DNA from: Spirodela intermedia
Taxonomy: Eukaryota > Streptophyta > Magnoliopsida > Alismatales > Araceae
NCBI GenBank assembly: GCA_902729315.2
Contig: LR746281.1
Coordinates: 2,230,501-2,294,500 of the forward strand
Reading direction: 5' to 3'
Length of the DNA: 64,000 bases
The position numbers were made by a program, and so were the translations under genes. This document shows positions 17,086-27,400 of this stretch, one piece after another. The notes under the pieces are model-generated. The model worked only from the letters and a program-made list of their open reading frames with translations, did not search any database and was not told where the DNA came from. How positions within the stretch are numbered: the first letter of the stretch is position 1; every line of letters starts with the position of its first letter.

Positions 17086-17236
17086 AATGGCGGAACGGGT
17101 TAACAGCGCAGATCTGAGAGTAAACCATATATGCACAGATATCAACCTGTTTCACCAAATATGGGTTCTGCTGCTTGATACGCCGGAGTATATGAGTAAA
17201 CTTCTTGGACGCGCGCTGTTAACCCGTCACGCCATT
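17086..17236. repeat. 151-bp segment bounded by 24-bp inverted repeats
   Basis: The left arm, 17086-17109 (AATGGCGGAACGGGTTAACA plus GCGC), and the right arm, 17213-17236, are reverse complements with 22 of 24 matches. The interior does not continue the pairing. It lies in the presumed RRP36 leader intron, just past the point where similarity to the SLK leader ends. It could be a small TIR element, but no clear target-site duplication flanks it. Confidence 0.6.
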
Positions 17237-17349
17237 GTTCCTACGCTGCAAGAAGGCCTCGTGATGAATCATTGTCGTCTGCGTGTGCTGGTATCTGATC
17301 CACTTGGTTTATACAAACACAGGTAGGAGTCGGGTTTGCGGAGTTTGAC

Positions 17350-20300
17350 ATGGCGTCGACGAGTAGAAGAGAGCCCAGTGGGAGTGGGGGAGAATCAGCA
17401 GAGAGAGGTTATTCCTCCGAAGAGGTTGTCTAACTTTTCTCTCCTGTAGACTGTTGGGGATCCTTCTGCTCTCCCCCTTTACTGTGTCCTATGGCCGCTT
17501 ACTTCTTTCTTGGTTTTTGGTGTGGTAGGAGGACGAATTGGAGCGGAATCTGGCGGATGTTCCATTGGGGGAACTCCAGAAGGTGCGTGCGGATGGATCC
17601 CAGTCTCTCGTCCAGAAACGTCGCCGTCAGGAGAAGAAGCTCGGACGGACAAATAAGAACAGGTTTCAGTCGTTTGTGTCACTGTTCCCGCATATGCATA
17701 GGCTTTTTTTCTAGTTTAGGAATAAATTGTTGCCAGCAAATTTGAATATATTGACATGAAGTGGGTATTTGGTTCTTATCTTTGACTTTGGTGGAGAGCA
17801 GGCCAATGGAGATGAGCAGCAAGGTACCCGCGGGGAGGTTCAGGGAAGTCATCCAGGCGCCAAAGAAGGTCAGCAACTGGGATTATAAACTTTAAAAATA
17901 ACTGTCACGTGTTTTGCATTGAAATTTATCTGCAACCTGGCAATCTCAAGGAAATATCACTTCATGTGTGTAATAAATGCTTCAAGATCATTCATAAGGC
18001 TTTCAAAACATAAACAAGTAGCAGATTGTATGTATTCAAAGGGTCTAAAGAACAACCGTTGAACCACATTGCTCAGCACAAGCACGAATTCAAATGGTGG
18101 GAAATAGAAAACTTCACAACCTAAAGAAAATAAATTAGTCGAATTCACAACCATTGAAAAATGAATTTAGATTGCCCTGGCCAAGATTGTCTTCTATGGC
18201 CTTCTGCTAGTGCCATTTTGGTCAACTTGTCTTTTTCTGCAGAATTATTATTTAAGACTTTGTTTGCCTTTCTAGAGAAGGGTTTTGATTTATATTTTAT
18301 CGGAACTTTGAAATTCCAAGATTCCATTCTCAGAAACTTTGGCTGTAGTTCTCTCCTGGCTGTTTCTTTGGAACATTAATCATTAGTGCACTTTTAGTCA
18401 GAATCTTGCCTTCACTTGGTGTCTTCATGGACTGTGAGATGTATTCACCCTACGAACGCATTTATATTGGGATGGATGAAAAGGAGGGTAAGGAAGACGC
18501 AGATGAACAATATTCGACCATATGAAAACTCACTGGCATTCATCTTGGCTTCCCCCAGAGTGGCTGTCTTGGTGAGGGTGCCGCTAATCATATGCCGTCT
18601 TAGGGAGATTGAAAGTGTTATCATCTCCTGAGTTATCTTTTAAAACACAAACTTTGTGATCATTACATCAACGACAGATGCTTGAAGGAACATTGAGTAA
18701 AAAGGGTCATGTTTCTATGTCTTTTGATACTGAGAAACTGCAAGATTAATGACCAAAGTTCCCAAAAGAAAACCTACAGATCGTCTCATTCGTTCATATT
18801 TCATCTTCTATCATTGGTAAAAATGTCTTCGACTGGATTTGTTCCATTTTTCCTAAAGAAACGTTGCATTTTGTTCATTTCGTATATTTTTCGTCTTTTA
18901 AATTCTAAATTGCCTGTGTTGACATTCTACACTGAATGCCCTTTTCAGCCTGATCATGTGGGATGTATATTCGATGGAATTATAAATAACTCGCACCTTG
19001 CCTAGTCTAATGACTTGGCACATTTTTGTTCGAGTTATTTTCTAGAATAGTTATTTTCTTTGTGCTAATGGGTCCAGTAGGCCGTATCTTTTAAAGGATG
19101 TCCTAGTGGTCCCAGGTCCATGGCATACCTGTGTATGGACTCAAATGCACAAGTTATAATTTCTTCAGTTTAATCCTAATTTTTTTATTAAACTTACAAA
19201 AACTATGCTCTGTAATAGTTCTACAGATCATTATATATACTAAAAGATTAAAGATATTCAGTAGTAGTTTTCAATATTTTCTTGAGGTTTTCATTTTTAT
19301 GATTATTTTTACCTTTTTATGGTTGTCTGCCAAATCTTTCGTAATTATCGTCAAAAAAATTCTAATTGGTTTATACTGAGATTTTTTTAGTCGCCGAAAG
19401 TTATGTGCTGTGGAATACTACTGTATTTCCCATCTTTTTATTCTGTCCTCTATTGAAATTTAGTTTTTTGTGGAATCATATAAAGGACAAAGTGAAACAA
19501 GCCTACCTTGGTTGAGAACCCGTTTTATGAACTATTTTTTAAACAATCATATCTCTATATTTTTTGTTTCCCTCTGACCTAGTTATTTCTCCAGCCTATT
19601 ATGAGCGTTTATATTATTCATTTAAGGACTTGTTTCAGGTTTTCCGAGACCCGAGATTCGAATCTCTATGTGGTTCCCTTGACGCAGATGGGTCAGTTAC
19701 TTGTAACCTTAGTTTCTATTAACAGCTGATTGTGCTTTATATTCAATAGGATGGTTTTTACTGCCAGCTTTCACTGTTCAAATCGTCATTCATGTAAATT
19801 TTCCTGTATTGAATTGACCACGTCTTGTTAGAAAATTATGCCCCTATTAATTTCATTGTTGTTTTCTTCACTGTTTTATATTTTTTCTATATCATGTGAA
19901 CCATGTTAGCATTATGATCTATGCTCTTACGTGGCCTCAAGATGTGGATCGTCACCAGTTTTTTAGTGACTCAATTTGTGGATACGAATATGGTCACAAT
20001 TTATCTTAGGGTTCCAAAAGGGAAAGGCAAAAATCTTAAAGAACTTGGACGAAGGCTGTGATTGAAATATATGATACCTTTTAGAGTTTTCTGACCGTGG
20101 AATATTCAAGTTCCTCAGGGAACTCGATTGATGACGATTGTGGTTGTGGTGTAGTGATAGTGGTGATGTTGTGTGCGCATATAAAGTTGCATCTGCTTGT
20201 AAAATTTGCAATAATATGCTTCAAAAATTCATGCTCTTCGCGATTTGCCTGGTGCTTTCAATGTGTTCTTATGCTGCATTTCTCGTTCCACTGCCTGGAT

Positions 20301-20430
20301 CATTTTGGTTCTGCAGATTCAGGAAACGATACAGTTTCATATTTGATGTTGAGCTTCCAAATGAAAAGAAGGTGCCTGCTCTTTCTTAATGACTTATTTC
20401 CCGTTTACATATTTCTAAGCCTAACTTATG

Positions 20431-20468
<38 letters not shown>

Positions 20469-21749
20469 GTTTTTTTTTTTAAAGAAACTTCAAACGATGG
20501 TGAGGAAATCCAAAGACCCCAATGCTAGAAATGAGCTTCAACAACACATTGATTGGATCGTAAGTGCTTATATCTTGAATATCTATGTATTGTATGTTTC
20601 GCTAACTCTATAATCTGGCTGAAAAATCTAGTTCTTCTACAGAGTCGGCTTGTGTAAAACCTTATGAAACCTATAAACATTTTTACAATAAATCAGTGAG
20701 GATAAATGTCGTTCATATGCTATGAACCTCTATTTTTGTCTTAGTAGTATTATGTGTCCACATATATCTGTACTTGATCTTCTTTCGCTCTTTTTTGATG
20801 ATCACTTACTCTTTTATTATTATTTTTAAATTCATTCACCGTGCTAGGTTTTTTTTTTTTTTTCTTGTAACAAGAAATTCATTTTTTCTCATATTAATTA
20901 ATGAAAGTCTGCGTGATTATATGTACCTTCCACTCCTTTCATTATAAATTTATTATCGTTCTAGGTTTACAGTCTGAACTTAGTTGCTAAGTTAGAGAGT
21001 TTAGGTGATCTGGCTGGTGTACTCGCTGTCTGAACTTCCTCTTCCTTGCACACGCAGGACAAACAACTTAAATCAGGGCCTCCTAAGAATCTTGACGCTG
21101 AGATCCTCTCAGAACACAAGAAGAAAGAAAGAGAAGCCGCAAAGCAAGGGAAACGGCCATTCTATCTGAAGAAATGTCTGCTCCTCTCTCTCTCCTTCTC
21201 TCTCCTCCTCACACATTCTCCATTAACAAGTGTCTTCAGTATGATGTGCATTCTTGAATTATTACCTGGGCATTATTTGATCCATTACTGAGGGATTTCT
21301 TTTTTAGCTGCGTAGAGTATTTAGGATTTCTACCCAACTTGGATCTCTTCATTAAAAATAATTCTAGCCAGAAGACTCCCTGGTAGGATTATAGAGAGAT
21401 CTCAAGAAGGGGTGGGATGACAACGGCTGAATATCCCAGGTCACAACTGCTAACATTTTCTATATTTTTCTCTCTGCAGCTGAAATCCGGGAACGCAAGC
21501 TGCTTCAGAAATACAATGAATTGAAGGTATATATATATATATATATAGCACAATATTCTCATTGTTCATGAAGAAGAAAGCCAGTTACTTCCTATACTAA
21601 GCAAATGATAGTCTCAACCTCCTAACCTGCTTCTTAAATTTATTTAACAGGCTTCAGGGAAGCTGGAGGCTTTTGTGGAGAAGAAGAGGAAGAAGAATGC
21701 CTCCAAGGATGCCCGCTTCTTGCCTTACCGGAGAGGAGCCGCCAAGTAG
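17350..21749 (+). CDS. RRP36: rRNA biogenesis protein RRP36 homologue
   Basis: RRP36 is a nucleolar factor of the 90S pre-ribosome/SSU processome, needed for early cleavages that give 18S rRNA. Exons: 17350-17424, 17529-17662, 17802-17868, 19639-19691, 20317-20371, 20485-20559, 21058-21175, 21480-21526, 21651-21749. All join in phase to 240 aa, the usual size. The start is the ATG of MASTSRREPSG. The family signature runs from RPMEMSSK (exon 3) through REVIQAPKK, VFRDPRFESLCG and FRKRYSFIFD to the basic C-terminal half, with EHKKKEREAAKQGKRPFYLKK and SGKLEAFVEKKRKKN. The C-terminus ends RRGAAK. It is rich in Lys and Arg throughout. Its promoter and leader look copied from the SLK gene downstream. 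Confidence 0.9.
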
Positions 21750-22005
21750 CACCGCTGCTGGCCGGTGGGTTGGCCACAGCCGCCAAGTGGCATCACGTTG
21801 ACCACATGGGCTTATACTGTAGTTGTGCATTGTCTCTTTCGCTGATGCTGTACCGAATCTGTGTCTTTTCAGGACAGATTTTGCCTTTCGGAGTCTTCTT
21901 TCATCTCCACCAAGAGTTCCATCCACAGTGTTGAAGAAGTTCAGGACCAATCTGAGAGGTGTCTAAGGAGTGAAGCGAGAGAGGGGTTGGCTGGACCTTC
22001 TATTT
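21750..22005 (+). other. RRP36 3' UTR
   Basis: This is transcribed flank without a gene. The short frames here show no family resemblance. Confidence 0.5.
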
Positions 22006-22559
22006 GCATATTTTTATTTATGTCCACAAAAATATGTAATCTTGCTCAGCTTTTTTATAAAAAGAGGTTGATGGGATTTCATCAAATCCTGGCAACAGTC
22101 GAGGGCTCATTTATAAATTTTTCTGTTTACGGGTTTATTCGCCTCCGGAGGAATTAATGGCGTGATTAAAATGTGCGGCTAGATTTTTAATTATCCCCAC
22201 AAAAGGTTGTAATCCTGCCATTTTTTTAAAAAAAAAGGTTCAATGGGTTTTCACCAAATCATGGCAACAGTCGAAGGTTCATTTATATATATATTATGGT
22301 ATTATTTTTCTTTTATTACGGGTCTATTTGTCATCGGAGGAATTAATAGCGTGATTAAAACGTGCGGCTATATTTTCATTTATGTCCACAAAAATATGTA
22401 ATCCTGCCCAATTTTAAAAATAAAAAAAGTTAATGGGGGTTTCGTCAAATCATGGCAAGAGTTGAGGGGTTATTTATATATATATATATTTATTTATTTA
22501 TTTTATTGCGGGTGTATTTGCCTCGGGAGGAATTAATAGCGTGATTAAAACGTGCGGCT
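22006..22559. repeat. Three tandem copies of a ~190-bp unit
   Basis: The units end at 22180, 22369 and 22559 with the shared end GGAGGAATTAAT(A/G)GCGTGATT...GTGCGGCT. Each begins with a TTT(A/T)TTTATGTCCACAAAA-like stretch and contains ATGGCAA(C/G)AGT(C/T)GA(G/A)GG. The period is 189-190 bp. The array lies between the RRP36 3' UTR and the SLK promoter. Confidence 0.85.
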
Positions 22560-22764
22560 GACGGCGACCGTTGTGGGGGCACTCTTAAATATTGGGCCTC
22601 ATTAAGGCTGGCCCATTTAGTGCGATAATGTGGTGACGTCCTAAAAACAAAAAAATGATGGAATTACTTGGATGTGATCTTCTAGATATTTCTTTGACCG
22701 CTGTTTCGATTTCCCGTCTCCAGTCAAAGGGTCGGTCTTGAGGGAATGCCACGCGTGTCGGCGT
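22560..22764 (+). promoter_or_regulatory. SLK upstream region with GGGCC motifs
   Basis: A pair of TGGGCY-type (site II-like) motifs lies at 22595-22616 (TTGGGCC and GGCCCA), about 400 bp before the presumed non-coding exon end. Such motifs are common in promoters of broadly expressed plant genes; the role here is inferred. Confidence 0.35.
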
Positions 22765-23305
22765 CCACCGGCTAAACCGGTCACTTCCTCTTTACAAAAC
22801 CCGTGCGATCGGTCATCCAGCTCGGCACCGCCCTTCCCCCTTCCTCTTCTTCTGCCTCTGCCTCTGCCTCTGCCTCTGTCTCTGCCTCCCGCGCGTGATA
22901 AATTCCCGACGGCGATCTTACCCCGGCGGAAGGGGAAGAGAGGGAGAGAGGCTTGTTTTGCGGTTGCTGCTACCTCGTGGTGATTCACCCGTCGTGTAGG
23001 TCTCGTTCCTAGAGCAACGCTCATCTCGGTAAGAGCGGCAATCTTGGAGGTGTTGGTAAATAATCTGTCGAGATTTGGTCGCTGGTTTGCCGCCCGATTG
23101 ATTTGTAGATGTAATCTTAGGGTTAGTATCGGAAGCTTTTGTGTTGCGGATTTCGAACGATTGAATGGGATTTCGTCGTCCCTCGTTTTTCATTTTGTTT
23201 TGAGTTTCTCGTTGTGTCTTCTGCGTGGGTTTATATTTCTAATATTTTATACGACGGAGTTGAGTTGGATTGGTTGCTCAGCCTGGCTCTATTTACTGAT
23301 TCTGC
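22765..23305 (+). promoter_or_regulatory. SLK promoter, leader exon and first-intron start
   Basis: This is the second copy of the leader described at 16540-17055. The non-coding exon appears to end at 23028 (CATCTCG/GTAAG). It contains a CT/TCTGCC-rich tract (22845-22890) missing from the RRP36 copy. The TATAAAT of the RRP36 copy reads GATAAAT here. Possible acceptors for the leader intron lie at 23430 and 23575. Confidence 0.7.
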
Positions 23306-23715
23306 GCTCTCTGTCACGGGATTAGTAGATTTTGGATTTCTCGATAGCAATTAGGGCTTTTTCGTATTGAATTCTCGATCATGCGCTTTCTGGCGGTGTC
23401 TCCGCTTTGATTAATCCTGAGAGGTACAGGTTTGATCTTCGTTCTCGAACGCGTGTTTGCTGCCCCGTTTGTTGCTTCATTCTGTTGGCATTATGCGGTC
23501 TCCCCTGCTAATCTTATATTTTTCTTTTATCTGGGCATGTTCTAACTATGTTTTCTCCGGGGTCTCTTGATTCAGTAGAGTTGCGTACCCCGGGATCCCA
23601 TATTCTAGACGTCAGGAGGCTGTCTTTGCAGCTGACCGGGGAGAAAACGCGTCTTTCTTTGTCCAAGGCCTCTAAAATTAGGGTTTTGTCTGGCTCCGTC
23701 GTGGAGATGAGGTGA

Positions 23716-23766
23716 ATGCACATGCAGTTAGAGAAGCAAGCTCATCTGGATTCGGGTCCCCAGTAG
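23716..23766 (+). other. Upstream ORF in frame with SLK, closed by TAG
   Basis: An ATG at 23716 opens a 16-codon frame (MHMQLEKQAHLDSGPQ) ending at TAG 23764-23766. It is in the same frame as the SLK coding sequence, which resumes in the next codon without an AUG. A two-codon frame (ATG AGG TGA, 23707-23715) precedes it. If the leader is spliced to an acceptor before 23707, both would be in the mRNA. Confidence 0.5.
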
Positions 23767-23778
23767 ACGGTTCCTTCG

Positions 23779-24372
23779 GTGGCCCTGTCAAGGGCGGCTG
23801 GAGGGGGAGGTCGTCTGTCACAATCTTCCCCAGTTTCAGAAGCGCTCTTCCCGCAACAAGATGGTCAGGGTCCGGCACCAGTGAACACTGGAACACAGGA
23901 TCCATCTGGGGATATGAATCGAGGTGTTCTAAACAGTGCAGCAAACTCTTCTGCCCCGAGTGTTGGAGCCAGCTCGCTCGTCACTGATGCTAACTCATCT
24001 CTCTCAGCGGGCCCTCACCTACAGAGGAGTGCCAGCATCAATACGGAATCCTACTTGCGCCTTCCTGCGTCACCCATGTCCTTCTCCTCCAACAATATCT
24101 CAATGGATGGCTCTTCAATGGTGCAGCAGAGCTCCCTCCAAGACCAAATGCAGAAACAGGGAGCATCAACGGCTACGTCTCAGTCTACATCACAGGAGGG
24201 GGGCAATGTGTTTCAGCTGCAGAAGAAAGCAAGGTTGGATGTGAGACAGGATGATATACTCCAGCAGCAGGTCATGCAACAACTGTTGCAGAGACAGGAT
24301 TCCTTGCAGGTGCATGGCCAGATGAACCCACAGATGCAAAACCTGATCCAGCAGAGGCTACTACAGCAGCGG

Positions 24373-24407
<35 letters not shown>

Positions 24408-27400
24408 ACACCAGCAGCAACAGATGTTGCAGTCTCTTCCACCAATGCAGCGAGCACAACTTCAGCAACAGCAACAGCAACAGCAGCTGCGGCAGCACCT
24501 ACAGCAGCAGATGATGCAAGCACCTCATTTGAGACGCCCTTTTGATAGTGGTGTATGTGCCCGCCGCCTAATGCAGTATCTCTACCACCAGCGTCATCGA
24601 CCACCGGTGAGCCAATGGCTTTTCTTCCATAAAAATTCCTTTATATTCTCGATATTCTTTGACCTCTAATTTTTGCAAGGGCACTTACTTTTTTCCTCAG
24701 GACAACAATATTCTCTACTGGAGAAAATTTGTGAACGAGTACTTTGCTCCTCGTGCGAAGAAAAGGTGGTGTTTATCACTTTATGAGAATGTTGGGAACC
24801 ACGCCCTTGGGATTTTCCCTCAGGCAGCCATGGTTAGTTCATTTCTGTCTGTAACCATGCATATTTTTACTTGTATTAAGCTTTAGACATAGTTCTCCCC
24901 AAATAGGTACAACCATATTTTTCTCTGCTTTGCTGTTTTACTGTCAAACATTTGAGTGTTCATCATATGTGAATGCATGTATAAATGTGTGCGTATTATG
25001 CCCTCGCAAGTCATTTCTACTTTGGGTTTCGAATTATCTCAGAATATTCAGTGACGTTGTTACTTGATCGTCGCAGGATATATGGCACTGTGACATATGT
25101 GGTTCAAAATCTGGCAAGGGATTTGGTTAGTAAATTCCTTCACCCAAATAATATTTTTCGAACTCTTTCTATGGTGTACGAAAACTTGCCTAGATTCCTT
25201 CTAATTGTGATGAACTATTGAGCAGGATTTTTTTAAAGGTAAAGCTTAGGAACGGGCACAATGTCCTTGTAACTCTGTTAAACCACTTTATAAGAAATAT
25301 CCCATATTGCGTTGGTTTAGTGTGTAGCTGTTGGTACGTCGGTGGATAACAGTTTGTAGTTTTTCTTCCTTTCTATTTATGTATCATTTGCAAGACGTTT
25401 TCCTCCGATTTTGTCATCATTGTAGCTTATTCTCTTAACTATTCTCCACTGATGATTTATTATTCTAGCTGACAGGTTGACTGCAGGTTACTGGTTCAAT
25501 ATATGCATAAAAATTGTGTTTTTTTTTCGGGGGTTGGGGGTGTTCCAGGGTGGTTGAAGGAGGTATTGCTGTAATCCTAGGTTTTATCCCCCATAGCTCG
25601 TAAATCTAAATCGTTAGTGTTTGATGTTTTTTTTAATGTTTTTGGACATTTTATTTTATTGAGAGCGTGCCCATGTATTTTTTTTTTTCTTGAATTTCCT
25701 TTTCCTGATTCAGTGGAAGAAAGTCACTCACTTGAGTATCTTCTTCAGTTGACTCAATAATCATGTATTCCACATTGCTATTATTATGCCTTCTGATTAT
25801 ATGGATAATGTGGGCATAATTAGATGCTGAGAGATATGCATATACGTTGAAATTTTCGGTCAGAGAATTTTTCTACCTTGAAATAAAATGCTTCCTGAAG
25901 TGACGTGATCCTCTTGAAGTCCTTTTTATGCCTTCCTATTACGCGGATAATGTGCATATAGTTCCAATAACTATTAGATAATATTTCATTTTCTCTTATA
26001 TTTCTTTTTTTCTGGCACGTGTAGGGTACAGGAATATAGCTTTCAGAAATCTGAATTGAATGCATTTTCTCATTTATAAATTCGTATAACCAAATGAATT
26101 GAAGGACCTTTACACTGTACTTTCTAGTTTTCTAAAATGTCAGTCTTTAACGTTCTTTAAGGTAATTTGCGATCTTATCAAGGGATTTTTCACATTCTTG
26201 CCTCTTGTACGGTTAATTTCATCTTGCTTAGATATTCTGCTCAGCTAGTCCTTTGTTTTGCTACTGATTCACGTTTTTTGGATTTTTCTTTGAGACAGAG
26301 GCTTCTTTTGAAGTGCTTCCCAGACTTAATAGGTTCAAGTTCGACAGTGGTGTTGTCGATGAACTTCTGTTCCTCGACATGCCTCATGAATATAGATTGG
26401 CTTCTGGAATCTTGTTGTTGGAGTATGCGAAGGCAACTCAGCAGACCGTCTACGACCATCTACGTGTTGTTCGTGAGGGTCAGTTACGCATCAAATTTAC
26501 CACAGACTTGAAGGTTTGCATTGCTTTCTCCCCCTCCCTCAACCTCGAATCTCCATTTTTTTTCAACCAAGAAATGCCGATTCATTCTGGATTCTAGTTT
26601 CTCTGGGTTAATATATGAAGCATACATTATCTTCTTATTCTTCAGATACTGTCTTGGGAGTTTTGCGCCAGACGCCATGAAGAGCTCCTGCCTCGGAGAT
26701 TGGTAGCTCCTCAGGTATCTTGTATCTTTACCATCTGTGATAAAAAAATCCCTCCCTATGATAAGATTCAGGGAGCGTAGTGTCCTTGCGGGAGTTTATT
26801 TTGGGGGGGCTCAGAAATCATCCAAGTTACTCTTCAATAAATTACGCTCTATTTATTATATGATTTTTTTGTAGTCTCTAGAGACTATCTGTTGAAGTGA
26901 TTCACTCCTAAAATAGTTCTTCATACTTGCTCTGGTGTTTGTAGCTTCAAGTAAAAGCACTCGAATTAGGCAAGGATTGTAGGTAGAGTCCTTTTGGATT
27001 TCTGTGCAAGTATTCTCCAGGAAGATCTCTATTGTTTTGTTTTCATTCTAGGGGAGATAAAAATCGGAAACACGTTGTGTTCCATATCCTTCCATGTGAT
27101 CTGATCCCTCTTTGTAACGATGGACCACACAGCAAGCTTCCTCAAAGTATCTCCTTCTATTATCTCCTGGAGAATTGGAATAAGTTCTACAGATTCATTG
27201 AGAATCTTTTTAGAAGAAGTTTTGAGATTTCAGTGCGACTCTCTCCCTTCTAACTATCCTCCCCAGTTCTTAGTTTCTCAGAGATTCATTCGATCCATAT
27301 GTAGACCGTTCATTTAGTTGACTTCAGAGAGAAAGGATTATGGTTCCTCAGTGAAGATCCTGGCAGTGTGAACACTCACGCATATGTCAAAAATGTATCT

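Noticed and set aside
17012..17326. 104-codon open frame upstream of RRP36
   Set aside because: It has no recognisable family, spans the inverted-repeat segment, and lies in the presumed leader intron. Kept only as a structural oddity.
24272..24604. Antisense Ala/Val-rich frame opposite SLK exon 1
   Set aside because: It is the complement of CAG/CAA repeats. Similar shadows lie at 28765-29018, 29177-29712 and 57424-57924.
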